From Rhytidiadelphus loreus (Eukaryota > Streptophyta > Bryopsida > Hypnales > Hylocomiaceae), in assembly GCA_947034895.1 (NCBI GenBank), contig OX344762.1:6019501-6083500 (forward strand): a stretch of 64,000 nt of DNA. Direction: 5' to 3'. Both the position numbers and the translations under genes were made by a program. Shown piece by piece: positions 11,491 through 21,856 of the stretch; within the stretch, counting starts at the first letter, position 1, and every line of letters begins with the position of its first letter. The notes under the pieces are model-generated. The model saw only the letters and a program-made list of their open reading frames with translations, searched no databases and was not told the DNA's origin.

Positions 11491-14400
11491 TCCGTGGGAC
11501 CCACCTGTTCAGAGGGTAGAGTCTTTATACCATTCGCACCCTTCGAGCTGGATGCAAAAAGATGCGGTCGCTTATAGGATACCAACCCTTTTCTAAGAGC
11601 TTGATGCCGCTGATTCTTAAACCATCCATGAACCTGTAAAAGATTCCAATTCTCAGGAAGTCATAGAGTGAAAAGCAACTTCATTCTGCTTGAAAGATAT
11701 CCATCCAAACCGAAGTCGACTCATCGGGACAATATCCTAATAAGAAACAGCAACCCTGGATACACTCACCTGGGCAAAGCTCAAACCGAGCTGCGTTGCT
11801 AACTCCTCTTTACGAGATTTGGAGGGCAGAGTATTTACTGCCACAACAAGTCGTAACGCCTGCGATGGATACAGAGCACAATCGAGTCCCACAATTATCA
11901 CCTAAAAGTTTCAAAGCGACGAAATTACAGCCGAGTATCCAACTGCTGTAGCAAAAAGTAAAGGTCTCAGAGGGTTACAGTAATTTCAAACTATATGTAT
12001 TTCTGACAATCACGTCACCATAAACGAACCTCCCCTGCAACAATCTGTCGACCTGGTGACATACCTCTACTGCAGAATCTGGTAACCGTCTCCAAGCTCG
12101 CTTTTCTCCAGGAATTTCGGCAACTCCTTCACCTTGTGTGTCAACCCCATTCGAAGCATCTGCACTGGGGGCTCTTCTGCGTGGAACCCGAGGAGGTCTG
12201 GACTTAATTGGCTCATCAGAGGTGGTTCTTCTACGGCGACGTTGTGGGCCCCAATCCTCGTCCTCGGAAATTATTTTGTCATCATCAATCTCCGCGTTTC
12301 CAAACGCTTCCTGCGCCAACATTTTAAAAAAATTCATAAAACTCAAGGCGATAGGAACGGACCACAAATTAACACACAAGCAGAACTAGTTACAAAACTA
12401 GTTACAAGACGAAGATGCTACACTTCTTTAAAAATTACAAAGCAGTCGCAGAGAATTCCTGAATCAAAATCTTTGCACTCTTGTCCTCATACAGACCGAT
12501 AAAAATTCCCAAATTCTTGTCGAAGAGCGACCAGAAAAGGAAGTCCTAAAAGCAAATTATCGAGAGTCATAAAATCCATGAGGAAAACGGCTTCACTCCG
12601 AATTCGCTGCGCAGCTTTCTCGTCAGATGACCTTCAATACGCAAAGCATGACATGACCATACAATTTCTATCAACACTTACATCATGTAACCTCTTGTAG
12701 TCCACAGCTTTCCGATGTCTTTTCCCTCCTATCACCACAGCTTCCTCGTCGGATACGGATAATTCTGCTTGTGAGCCTCCGCGTCTTGAACCTAAATTCT
12801 CTTTCCCGTCATTGAACTCATCGACAAGAGAGATGTCCGAGTCACCACTGTCCGAAACCAAGGAACCTTCACTTCCTTCGTCGCTGCTGATACTACGTTT
12901 CCCTTCTTTAGCAAGTCTCCTTACATTGATTTTGTCACTTGGTTCTTGTTCGTCTTTGTCAATCCTAGACGCCTCATTTCCTGCGTTACCATTCTCTCCA
13001 TCCTCCCTATCTTCGTCACCTTCACTACTTTCACCTTCACCACTGTCACCTTCACTACTTTCGCCTTCACTTTCACTTTTGGCACGCATCTCCATACCTT
13101 CGGGATCAAAGTCATCATCCTCTGAGTCTGACGAAGGAAGATCACCGTCAGCCCCGTCTTGAGGTCCACCACCTGCAGCTACTACAGCTTCCTTGGAGAA
13201 GAACACCTGTGAGTGGCCCAGAAACAGTTCGCACTTCATCACAAAAGAAACGCATGCCCGAGGACCAAGGGTAATGTACTCACTCAAGCGCATCGGAAGG
13301 CCTATCCGAGAGAAGGAAACATCTGTCATAAAGTAATCCTCCATAAAAGGATTACAGACAGCTTCCGCAACCATACAACAACCTAAATCGGCATCTAGTA
13401 AATCGAAATGTATGCAACGCAGAGCACTCACCTCCCAGCTGTTTTCCACCTCGAAATTGGTGTTCAGGTATGAATTAATCGCTTCAACGCACTCCATCTT
13501 GCACTCACATACTGGACACAACCACCCTTCGTCTCCGGGAGGAACTGCACATCCCAATTCGATTTTGGTTACATTGCATGCAACGAATGTGCAAATCTAT
13601 CGTCCTCCACTATTGATAAGAGAACGATTTGTGTAAATATCTACCATGACTGAGAATTGCAGCAGTTTCTCTTACTGTTAATCGTAAGTAAAGGTGGATC
13701 TAAGCAGTACTGATGGAAGCCTCTGTTACAAGCCCCGTCGCACAAGATGATGTCATTATCAAGAAGGGCTTCTTCAGATTTGCACTTGGCACAAAATATC
13801 TGCATCCAATGTCGCAACAGCACTACAATTGAGTGGTGTGATAACAATAAGCCACCGAGACAAGCCTGGGGAGTCGAAAACAGCTCGAAAACTCCCCAGC
13901 ATGAACTAAATCAGCCTAATACAGGAGAAAGTAAATACGGAATTGAATGACATCCACAATAAACTACAGTATTTCCTCTGGAGCTGCCATGCACACACAA
14001 ACCCTAAAACTGTTGGAGATCAACTCAGCCGGAGATTTCTGCTCACTGTCTGAATTTCCTCAGATATGCCCACATTGGACTACTAAACCTGCACTGGTAG
14101 CTGTTTGGATGTACCTCTTCGTGATAAATACGGCCCTCCGCATCAAATGCATTCTCAAGAGAACCTTCTAATCCCAAGTCATCCAGTTCATGAAGAGCCT
14201 CCCGAATAGCCAACTTCGAATGCAGGATCCGCGCCTCCGCACGCCGCAGTTCTTGCTCCGGTCTGATCTTCTCACGACTTCACATGCCATTTCCCCAATT
14301 CCAATGTGAACAGGCCATCACCAAGTAGAGATTTGAAAAGGCAATTGAGAGACTAGAGACAGAGGGAAGACAAATTACCAAAAGCGACCGCAAACTAGAC

Positions 14401-14922
14401 ACTACAAGCTACAAATACGAACAAGTTGACGAAATTCAGTTCCTCTCAACCAAGCTTCATTCGAGCCGTCCAGAACAAGCTAAATACCCAAAAGCAATCA
14501 CGACAACAATCCCGCAAACCTACTATTCTCAAAACTACTATTCTCAAAACCTGGTCAGAACCGCACCTCTGCCCCTTCCACCCCTCGCCCAAATACGCAT
14601 CCAGCAGGTTCTGGTCCACACGCATTTTTGTCAGCAAGTTCTTCACCCGCCGCTTGATCCGCGTTTGATTGTCCAGCACCACGTCGGCCTGGTCATTGTT
14701 CTTCCGCGACCGACGCTGCTGCCGACGTCGCCTCCGGCTCTGCTCCTGCCGCCCCGCCGCCTCCGCATCCTCATCTCCCCCGTCCGGCGACGACGACGGC
14801 GGGTCGCTATCGCCCGTCGCCGCGAGGCCGCGCTCGGTCCGCCTCATCTCGCGAGCTCGCGATCGCAGCGACTTGCGATCGGTGGCAGGAGGGGCGGAAT
14901 CGTGAACTCCTGAAGGCACCAT
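11106..14922 (-). CDS. PHD-finger homeodomain protein, HAT3.1/PRHA type
   Basis: Spliced minus-strand exons: 14922-14567, 14277-14115, 13799-13676, 13544-13432, 13206-12682, 12310-12065, 11859-11770, 11633-11106 (715 codons with stop). All junctions are GT-AG and phases agree. In order: a basic N-terminus; the pre-PHD region with YLGEGWKG (about 112-119) and [16 protein letters not shown]; a PHD finger (about 175-230, opening IFCAKC, with the GFHQYC and [11 protein letters not shown] segments); a long acidic Ser/Glu/Asp stretch (about 265-370); EDEDWGPQ before a basic run; and a homeodomain (about 498-556) split by two introns, with helix 3 reading [16 protein letters not shown], so the key Trp, Asn and Arg are kept. 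The C-terminus carries five or more 24-residue repeats. The family is nuclear; PHD fingers of this type usually read the histone H3 tail and the homeodomain binds DNA. The start is the first in-frame ATG, below an upstream TAG at 15049-15051, and is the least certain part. Confidence 0.9.
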
Positions 14923-14999
14923 CCCTAAGCTTCCCGTCACCAAATTGCGCACGCCGACCCTCTCATCGCCTCTCCAACTCCATCGCTGAGCTGATTCTG

Positions 15000-15445
15000 C
15001 TTCCACAGGCGCTGTAAGTTCCCGTTGAGTTATTGATCGACCTCTGGCCTAGTCGCGGGGAGGGGAGACGACAAGAGCGGAAACAAATGAACAGTGGAGT
15101 AGAATAGCGGAAAACAGAGGAGACGGCGCGAGTGATTGCAAATAGGGCCACGCACTTCGGGGCTGCGATGATGCTCCGCTCCGGCCTCGTGCGCAAGCCG
15201 AGCAGCTCCTCAAACCCCGGGACGTCCGCCCCCGCCTTCCCTAGTCCCCTCCGGATTAGGGGCAGAACGCCGGCTGCCCGGAAAAAAGACTTCTGGGCTG
15301 CCCGGAAGTCGCCTGGAAGTCTCCCGGAAGTCGCGCCCGGAAGTCTCCCGCCCGCAAGCTTCCTGGGAAGTCCGACGGAGCTCCGAGCTCCTCCGACTTC
15401 CGGTATGGCTTCCCAATTCTGCCAGTTTTCCGATACCCGGTGACA
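15000..15445 (-). promoter_or_regulatory. GC-rich, CpG-rich upstream region of the homeodomain gene
   Basis: This is the most GC-rich stretch of the window and lies directly upstream of the gene's first exon. It contains six or so GGAAGTC motifs between 15280 and 15372. Its position suggests promoter and 5' UTR. No TATA box was identified. Open frames here on both strands lack ATG starts or known domains. Confidence 0.5.
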
Positions 15446-15880
15446 TACCCATCCTGTATTAATCAGGGTCTCAGGATGGTGCCCTAGACTCTCACATCAA
15501 CTTATGGTTTCTGAATCCCAAGTTTTCAAATCCTACCTACAACTGTATTCACACTGCACAGCGGAGTTAGGGTTTGGTCAAGGGGAACCAAGTAGTTGGA
15601 TGTCCATTTTTTTTGTCTAACTAGTTGGATGGTCGGGTCCAATGTTTTTAGTTTTTATTTTATTTTATTTATTTTATTTTGCTTGCATATTATTGATTCA
15701 TTGTTTTCTTTATTAAATTTTCCACTATCCACTATCAATAAACTAGTATTGTTATTTATCTAGGATAGAGTCTCACAAGTTACACCATTCTTGTTTTGCT
15801 CTCAACCCATAGAAGAAGGATTGGTCCAAGTTTGCAGTGGACACGGGCACCTCGGAATAGACGTGATGTTAATAGGCAAG
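15361..15880. repeat. Dispersed repeat, CpG-rich copy
   Basis: Text from TTCCTGGGAAGTCCGACGG through GATACCCGG and the ATCAGGGTCTCAGGATGG segment, then TTTTGCTCT and GGTCCAAGTTTGCAGTGG, is matched in the same order at 25916-26110. The second copy has lost most CpG sites. A shorter related segment is at 46355-46420. The element type is unknown; no terminal repeats were found. Confidence 0.65.
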
Positions 15881-15914
15881 GAGTGTGCCACAACAAATAG
15901 GAAATAAGCATCAG

Positions 15915-16265
15915 TGGATTGGATGTAGTAGTGTACTTTGAGGCAACTGTTGGCAACTATAGATTGGATGTAGTAGTGTACTTGGGGGCAACTGTTGGTG
16001 GTTGTGGATCCGACGTAGTAGTGTAATTTGAGGCATCTTGTTGGTAGATGCAGCTTGGATGTAGTAGTGTACTTTGAGGCAATTGTTGTGGATTGAACAT
16101 AGTAGTGTAATTTGAGGCATCTTGTTAGCAAATGTGGATTGGATGTATTAGTTTACTTTGAGGCAACTATTAGTGGATGTAGATTGGATGTAGTAGTGTA
16201 CTTTGAAGCAACTATTGGCAATTGTGGATTGGATATAGTAGTGTACATCAAGCCACTATTTAGTA
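15915..16265. repeat. 45-bp minisatellite, about eight copies
   Basis: Units like GGATTGGATGTAGTAGTGTA followed by CTTTGAGGCAACTGTTGG recur with spacing 45, 45, 46, 37, 47, 45 and 45 bp, measured between the GGATGTAGTA cores (15921, 15966, 16011, 16057, 16094, 16141, 16186, 16231). Frames read from it on the minus strand (repeated YYVQSTT-like text) are a by-product of the repeat. Confidence 0.85.
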
Positions 16266-17972
16266 TCCATTTCCTATTTGTTGATGTATGTGTAAGATGT
16301 GCATTAAGACAATCTGTAGATTGGGTTCACACATCATAATGTGGAATTATAAATAAATTACATTAGAAAAAATATTGATTTTAAATTTATTAAAATATCA
16401 TTAAACTTGAAATCCTAGTCTTGTCTCAAATATTACCTTATATGTAGTCTTATACCCATTAGGAAAAGTTTCAAGCTTGCAAAAGGCTACCAGTTTTTGA
16501 TTTTCGACAGTCCCGCAGTGCAAATAGAGAAGAGAAAAAATTAATTAATTTGTAATTTTTTTTTAAATATTAAAAAAATATTAAAATATTAAAAAATTGT
16601 TGCCAGTTTGACATGGTGCTGATGTGGCACACTGGCACCAATAGTGCCGCGTTAGATCTAAAAAACGAGAAAAAATAATCTCCTAATTGCACCAGGGGGG
16701 AAAACTCACCGCCTTTTACAGGTCTATATTTTTTTGTAATGCTTCAAAATAAAATTTCGATGTAATGTTTGATTAAAATTATAAAAAAAACAAAACATAC
16801 ATTTATAAATCTCCCAAACCTAGGTAGTTTGTCCTATCCTACCTATATTAAAAATTAATCTTATAATTCAATTTTAAAATCAATTTTTACCATCTATTTG
16901 ATTGTATTCAATTTTTTCAAACATATCTTGTTAAATTTCCTTGTTTAAAGAATACATGATTGTATTGAAATAAAATCAAATATAAAACATTTTATTGAAT
17001 TATTAATAATGTATTATATGTAATTAAACCATGCCTCATAAAAATGGGGGTTGCATACCCAAAGGTAAATTTTTTTCCCACATGCAAATGGGATCAATGT
17101 GTATTTCTAATTTTTGGGGGATAAATTCTTATTTCTAGATCATTCACATTTTATACTATATAAATTATTTATTTAATATGTGGATTTATAGGTACCATGT
17201 TGTAAAATTAATTAATTTTTTGTGTATAGAACTAATTTTTCTATATAATGCACATTTTAATGGTACTCACTTTGTTATAAAAAAAATGTCTATCCTAGTG
17301 TAGAAATCTTGTTTGGAAATAAGTGTTCATATAACCTTGTGGCACATTTACCAAAAACATCTGTTATGAAGTCTCAATGCAATGCAAAACTTTGAACCTT
17401 CATAACTTTTACAATCAATTCAAAATATGCATTTTTTGGATTTTTTTAAAAATCCTTTTCAATAGCAAACATAAATGTTGAATCATTTTTCAAAAATATA
17501 TATAGTAATAGTAAACAAACTATTATTTTAGAGTGTATTTTTTTAATTCTCAATATTTATCCATGAGATTCTCAAACTCAAATAGATTCTTGAGTTTAAA
17601 CTAGTTTAAACTACCATAATTAGGATGTTTTTAGATCAAAGTTGCAAACTATATTTTAATTGATTTTGTTTTACAAAATAAACTTTATTTCCATAATCTA
17701 AAGAAAACTCAAAAGTGAAAATTCTTTGCCAAACAAAGGGAATGTCAAAATGGTGTTATTTGATGGTCTAAATGATTGATTTTGAAGATTTTATGTAAAT
17801 AGGTCACAACTTATATTTTCAACTAAAACTAGTATGTCATGTGTCATTGCCACACCAAAATAAATATAAAAGTAATTTTTTAATTTTTTCAATTCATAAA
17901 AAATTTATAATCTTTTATCTTTCACATCATAGGTCCAAATTCCACAAAACAAAGTATGTGCACCTTTTCCCA
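16266..17972. other. AT-rich intergenic DNA
   Basis: No gene recognised. Only AT-rich sequence with homopolymer runs was seen. Confidence 0.5.
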
Positions 17973-18242
17973 CATTAGATGGGATTCGGGGGGGTTGGAG
18001 GGCGTTTCAGGTTGTTCCTAGCTCCGTTCCCCCGGGCCCCATTGAACACAGATGCCAGGTTGTTGTTTTTTCAAAAAATAAAAATAAAAATTTAAAGTTC
18101 TTAAAATGAAAAACAAAGTTAAATCTTTTTCTTTTTTTTTAAATCAATGTGGTAGGTCAGCAGGCCTCGCAAACGGCCAGTTTTGTCCAATTTCCGACTT
18201 GGGAACTCGCGGCCCTTCCCAATAGGGAAATCCCATCTAGTG
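17973..18242. mobile_element. Short inverted-repeat element with CATTAG/CTAGTG ends
   Basis: The left end reads CATTAGATGGGATT and the right end is the reverse complement of CACTAGATGGGATT. The interior is unusually GC-rich and shares several blocks (AGATTTCGGG-like start, TTTCA-GG, GTTCC, TAGCTC) with the reverse complement of 27418-27717. It is probably a non-autonomous CACTA-like element. No clear target duplication was found. Confidence 0.55.
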
Positions 18243-19043
18243 TTGAGGGCTTTTTAATAGTGCCAAGAATTCAACTTGAGGACACATAATCCTAGAGATC
18301 TCAACGTAACAAAACTAAACTAAACAAACATATAAATTCACAAGCAATTTAACTTAAGGTATGAACACCTATTCAATTTTCTAAAAATTCTCTTATCATG
18401 ATTGTAGTTTTTTTATACATTATATGTATAGATACTATACATTGAGGATTTGAGGTCAAATTTGGCAACAAACTATCATAATAATTTATTTTGAATAGTT
18501 TAGGTAAGCTAAGAATCACAATTTAGGATTTCAATACTTTTGGCTATTAACTTTTTTTATTTTAGTCTACAATGATTTTATTGTTTTGATTGTAGTGATT
18601 TTTTTCTATTTATTGTGACTTTTCATAAATAGTGTGTTTTCACTATAACATATTCTCTTGGTTGTTTCATCTTTTCAAATTGATGATGACCATTAATAAA
18701 TGTTTTAGAATTTTACACTTAAAAATGTTACTCTTTGCGATTTTGTACATAGTTTTAAAATATTCCAAAATTTAGGCTCCATAGAAGAAAAAAATTGCAA
18801 CCTTCTAAATATTTTACTTATAATATTTCAAGACTTCAGAACTTTCAAAAAATACATAATTAGCTTTTGAATCATGTAGACACTAGTAGAAAAATCTACA
18901 ACTAAAACAACTGAAAATTGTTGTTCGTGCTTGCTATTTCAGTTTCATTGTGCTAATCAAAATTACACTAAGGTTTGTTGATTTTTTCTGTTGTTTTTCA
19001 AATCTGGAAAAGAAATTTAATTCTTTTATATTTTTTTTAATCT

Positions 19044-19133
19044 AAATTTTTTTGCTACCCAAGAAATCCTATAAGATGAAAAGTTACTAAATTTTTTTGC
19101 TACCCAAAAAATCATATAAGATGAAAAGTTAAT
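19044..19133. repeat. Direct tandem duplication of about 45 bp
   Basis: Two adjacent copies contain TTTTTTTGCTACCCAA, then AAATC, then TATAAGATGAAAAGTTA, with two differences. Confidence 0.7.
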
Positions 19134-19141
19134 TTTTAAGA

Positions 19142-19260
19142 GGGCCAGTGACCTAGGCTACCCGCCAAATGGGTGAGCACCACCCATGAGGTTTGAACCA
19201 TGGACCTTATGGGTGAGGCCCAAAGTTCTAATGATTGCACCATCTAAACTCTAAGCACAA
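19142..19260 (-). mobile_element. tRNA-derived SINE-like segment
   Basis: Read on the minus strand, a box-A-like block (TTTAGATGGTGCAATCATTAGA) precedes the box B-like GGTTCAAACC at about tRNA spacing. The segment is GC-rich against its surroundings and is followed by a short unrelated body. It does not fold as a functional tRNA as far as I can judge. A decayed tRNA-derived SINE head is the best reading. Confidence 0.45.
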
Positions 19261-19328
19261 TATATTGAGTCAATGTTTGTATTTAGTTGGTTTGTAGGAT
19301 TGTTTCTAGATTTAGCATAATTCAAAAG

Positions 19329-19647
19329 CCATTTTGGCATAATAAAACAATTTTTTTGAAAAAACATTGAGCCACAAAATGTTGGAAAACCAAGCTAACT
19401 TTCACCTCCAAAAATTCGTTTGCAATTTTGAATCTCTTATCAAAAGTTATGGACAAAATTCAGAGAGGATGCTTAAAAATGTCCAAAGAAATATTCTTTT
19501 CAACCCTTCTCTAAACTTTGCCCATAACTTTTGGTTGGAGGCTCAAAACATCAAAAGGATTTTTTGGAGATGAAAGTTAGCTTCACTTTACAACTTTTCT
19601 TAAATCAAAGTTTTGTGAAAAAAGTTATTTTATTATGTCGAAAATGG
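19329..19647. mobile_element. 319-bp foldback element
   Basis: The sequence starting CCATTTTGGCATAATAAAA is matched in reverse complement by the text ending TATTATGTCGAAAATGG. Further inside, AAGCTAACTTTCACCTCC pairs with the text before GCTTCACTTT, and AAAAGTTATGGACAAA pairs with GCCCATAACTTTT. The whole unit forms one long imperfect hairpin of about 150 bp per arm. The 68-codon frame inside it is an artefact. Confidence 0.75.
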
Positions 19648-20147
19648 ACACCAAAATTTACTGAGTTTAAAAAAAAATACTTAATTTTGTATTAGATGTG
19701 ATATGAGGCCTCTGAGAGACTATTTGACCATAGTTCCCCGTGCTGTGAACCATGGCCTCATAGTCAAATTATTTAATAAAAAAAATACTAATAAAAAAAT
19801 TCAAAAATAAAATTCAAAATATTTGTAAATATTTTTAAAATAATTAATTAATGCAGTCCGATGTGACAATCACTACAACGAACGCAATGTTTTATGACTG
19901 CAAAAAACGACTACAGTCAGTCGTAAAATAAAAAAATATGACTAGCGCAGAAATCACTGTAGATGACTCGGAATATGACTGCAGCAGTCATTTAGAAGTA
20001 GTCGCTTCAGACATCAGTCATATTGGCAGTCATATAAGTTGAGGGGTATAAATACCCATAATTAGCCATAGTATGTCAACAAGGCGTATATTTTGACTTT
20101 CTTTGACTTTTTATTGAGCTGCTCGGGTAAATAAAAAAATCCTATGT

Positions 20148-20420
20148 GGAATATAACTGCGTTGAGTCATATTTTTTGATGACGTGGAATATGATTGGTC
20201 CGTCATATTTTGTGGAATATGACTGCGTTGAGTCATATTTTTTGATGATGTGAAATATGACTGCGGTGAGTCATATTTTGCAATCATGTGGAATATAACT
20301 ACGGTGAGTCATATTTTGCAATTATATAAAATATGACTGCGGTGAGTTATATTTTTTGATGATTTGTAAAACGACTCTTCTCAGTCATATTTTTCAATCA
20401 TATTGAGAGCACCTAGTCAT
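20148..20420. repeat. Subterminal palindromic repeats of the CACTA element
   Basis: About five to six units resembling ATATGACTGCGGTGAGTCAT, each a small palindrome on ATGACT/AGTCAT, are separated by TTTTTTGATGATGTGGA-like spacers with a period near 55-60 bp. CACTA elements normally carry transposase-binding repeats in this position. Confidence 0.75.
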
Positions 20421-21335
20421 TTTTTGGAAATTATTATAATCATTTTGTGACTCCAAGTAGTCATTTTTTTATTGATATGTATTTTGAACTATGAATTGAA
20501 CAAATCATACAATGGTTGTAGGATACCTAAGCATATTTGCAATCATACATTAAAATGATTTAACAATTGAATAAAAGATTTCATGTAGTTAAAAACAAAT
20601 ACATATGATTTTAAAGATATACAAGAAAAAAATTATATTGGAGAGGGAATATATAAGAAGGAATGTGACTCCTTTCAATGACATTTATAATTTATTAGTC
20701 ACAAATACAAAATATGTATATCACAATGAATTATTTACACAAGTCAATAGAGACTATATTTCTTACAATAATATGAAGTGAATTGCAAGTAGCCTCCAAC
20801 GACTTTGTTCCAATTTTGTTGCCTGCATATACAATTAAAGAAATAGGAGGTTAATTTTTAATGAACATACAATAAAGCTCAATCTTCAAAAGTTTACAAT
20901 AATAGAAAATATGTAATACAAATTTAGAGTAAGAAAAAAAACAATGGTGATGCAAGGTACAAGAAGAAAAAAGGCAAAAATTGCTAAAAAATAACAACAA
21001 ATACAAGTTACGATGCACAAGAAACAATAAGGAGCAACTACTAAGAGGTAACAAGAAACAACAGAAATAAGACACAAAAAGAGAGAACAAAAAGTAAGAA
21101 AGAAGAAAGAAGAATAAGAAGAAAGAATTAAGATGCAAGAAGAAAAAAAACAAGAAGTAAGACTAAAGATGCAACAAAAGACAATAACTCTAAGAAGTAA
21201 GAGTAACTCAAGATGCAACAAAACACAACAACTAAGAAACAAGAGTGAACTTAAGATGCAACAAAACACAACAATTAAGAAACAAGAGTGAATTCAAAAT
21301 GCAACAAAACACAACAACTAAGAAACAAGAGTAAA

Positions 21336-21390
21336 TTCAAAGAGACAAGAGACAAGAGACAAGAGACAAGAGACAAGAGACAAGAGACAA
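21336..21390. repeat. GAGACAA heptamer array
   Basis: About seven consecutive copies of GAGACAA lie inside the CACTA element, following an A/G-rich stretch (about 20930-21330) with repeated ACAACTAAGAAACAAGAGT text. Confidence 0.85.
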
Positions 21391-21419
21391 TAAAAGGTAA
21401 GGAAGAAGAGTCAAAAAAA

Positions 21420-21540
21420 GTAGTGGCTAGGGTTTTAAAACCCTAAAAAAATGACGGCTAGGGTTTCAAAACCCTAAAAAGTGGTGGCTAGGGTTTCAAA
21501 ACCCTTAAAAAGTGGTGATTAGGTTTCAAAATTTTAAACA
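21420..21540. repeat. Four copies of a palindromic AGGGTTT/AAACCCT unit
   Basis: A unit like GGCTAGGGTTTCAAAACCCT followed by AAAAA and GTGGT recurs about every 30-35 bp. Each unit is a small hairpin carrying a telomere-like AAACCCTA on both strands. Confidence 0.75.
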
Positions 21541-21856
21541 ATGGTTTGTCTATATTTTTTTTGATTGCCCATGTTTTTTTTAAATTGCCCAAAAACAAAA
21601 AAATGTTACTCCTATGAAAATAGGACCAATAATACAACTCAATGTTCTCAAACGAGTTCCCTACCGTTCCCTATGAAATACTTTGGTGTTCCTAACGGAC
21701 GTATAATATACGCCCGTGAAGTACAAGACCCAAAAACGACTAGCAGTCATATTTCTCCGCAAGGTATTGACCTCCAAGAATATGATTGCGAGTAGTCGCC
21801 AGTCATCCTTAGTCATATTTTTGCAGTCATAAAACATTGCCGTTGTTGTAGCGAAT

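Larger units (their letters stand above)
19871..21853. mobile_element. 1,983-bp non-autonomous CACTA-type element, AAT duplication
   Basis: The left end CACTACAACGAACGCAATG and the right end (reverse complement CGCTACAACAACGGCAATG) match over at least 37 bp, continuing as TTTTATGACTGCAAAAA. The element is flanked by AAT on both sides (19868-19870 and 21854-21856), a 3-bp duplication as in CACTA elements. The right tip has one change, CACTA to CGCTA. The subterminal region carries repeated palindromic TGACT/AGTCA units; the interior is purine-rich low-complexity DNA. No transposase is encoded. Confidence 0.85.

Noticed and set aside
15802..16131. Minus-strand frame with repeated LHYYVQSTT-like text, and a second overlapping one
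   Set aside because: Both are read from the 45-bp minisatellite; periodic text follows the DNA repeat and switches frame with it.
20851..21269. Two overlapping minus-strand frames rich in Phe, Leu, Cys and Ser
   Set aside because: They are the reverse reading of an A/G-rich low-complexity tract inside the CACTA element; no domain and repetitive codons.
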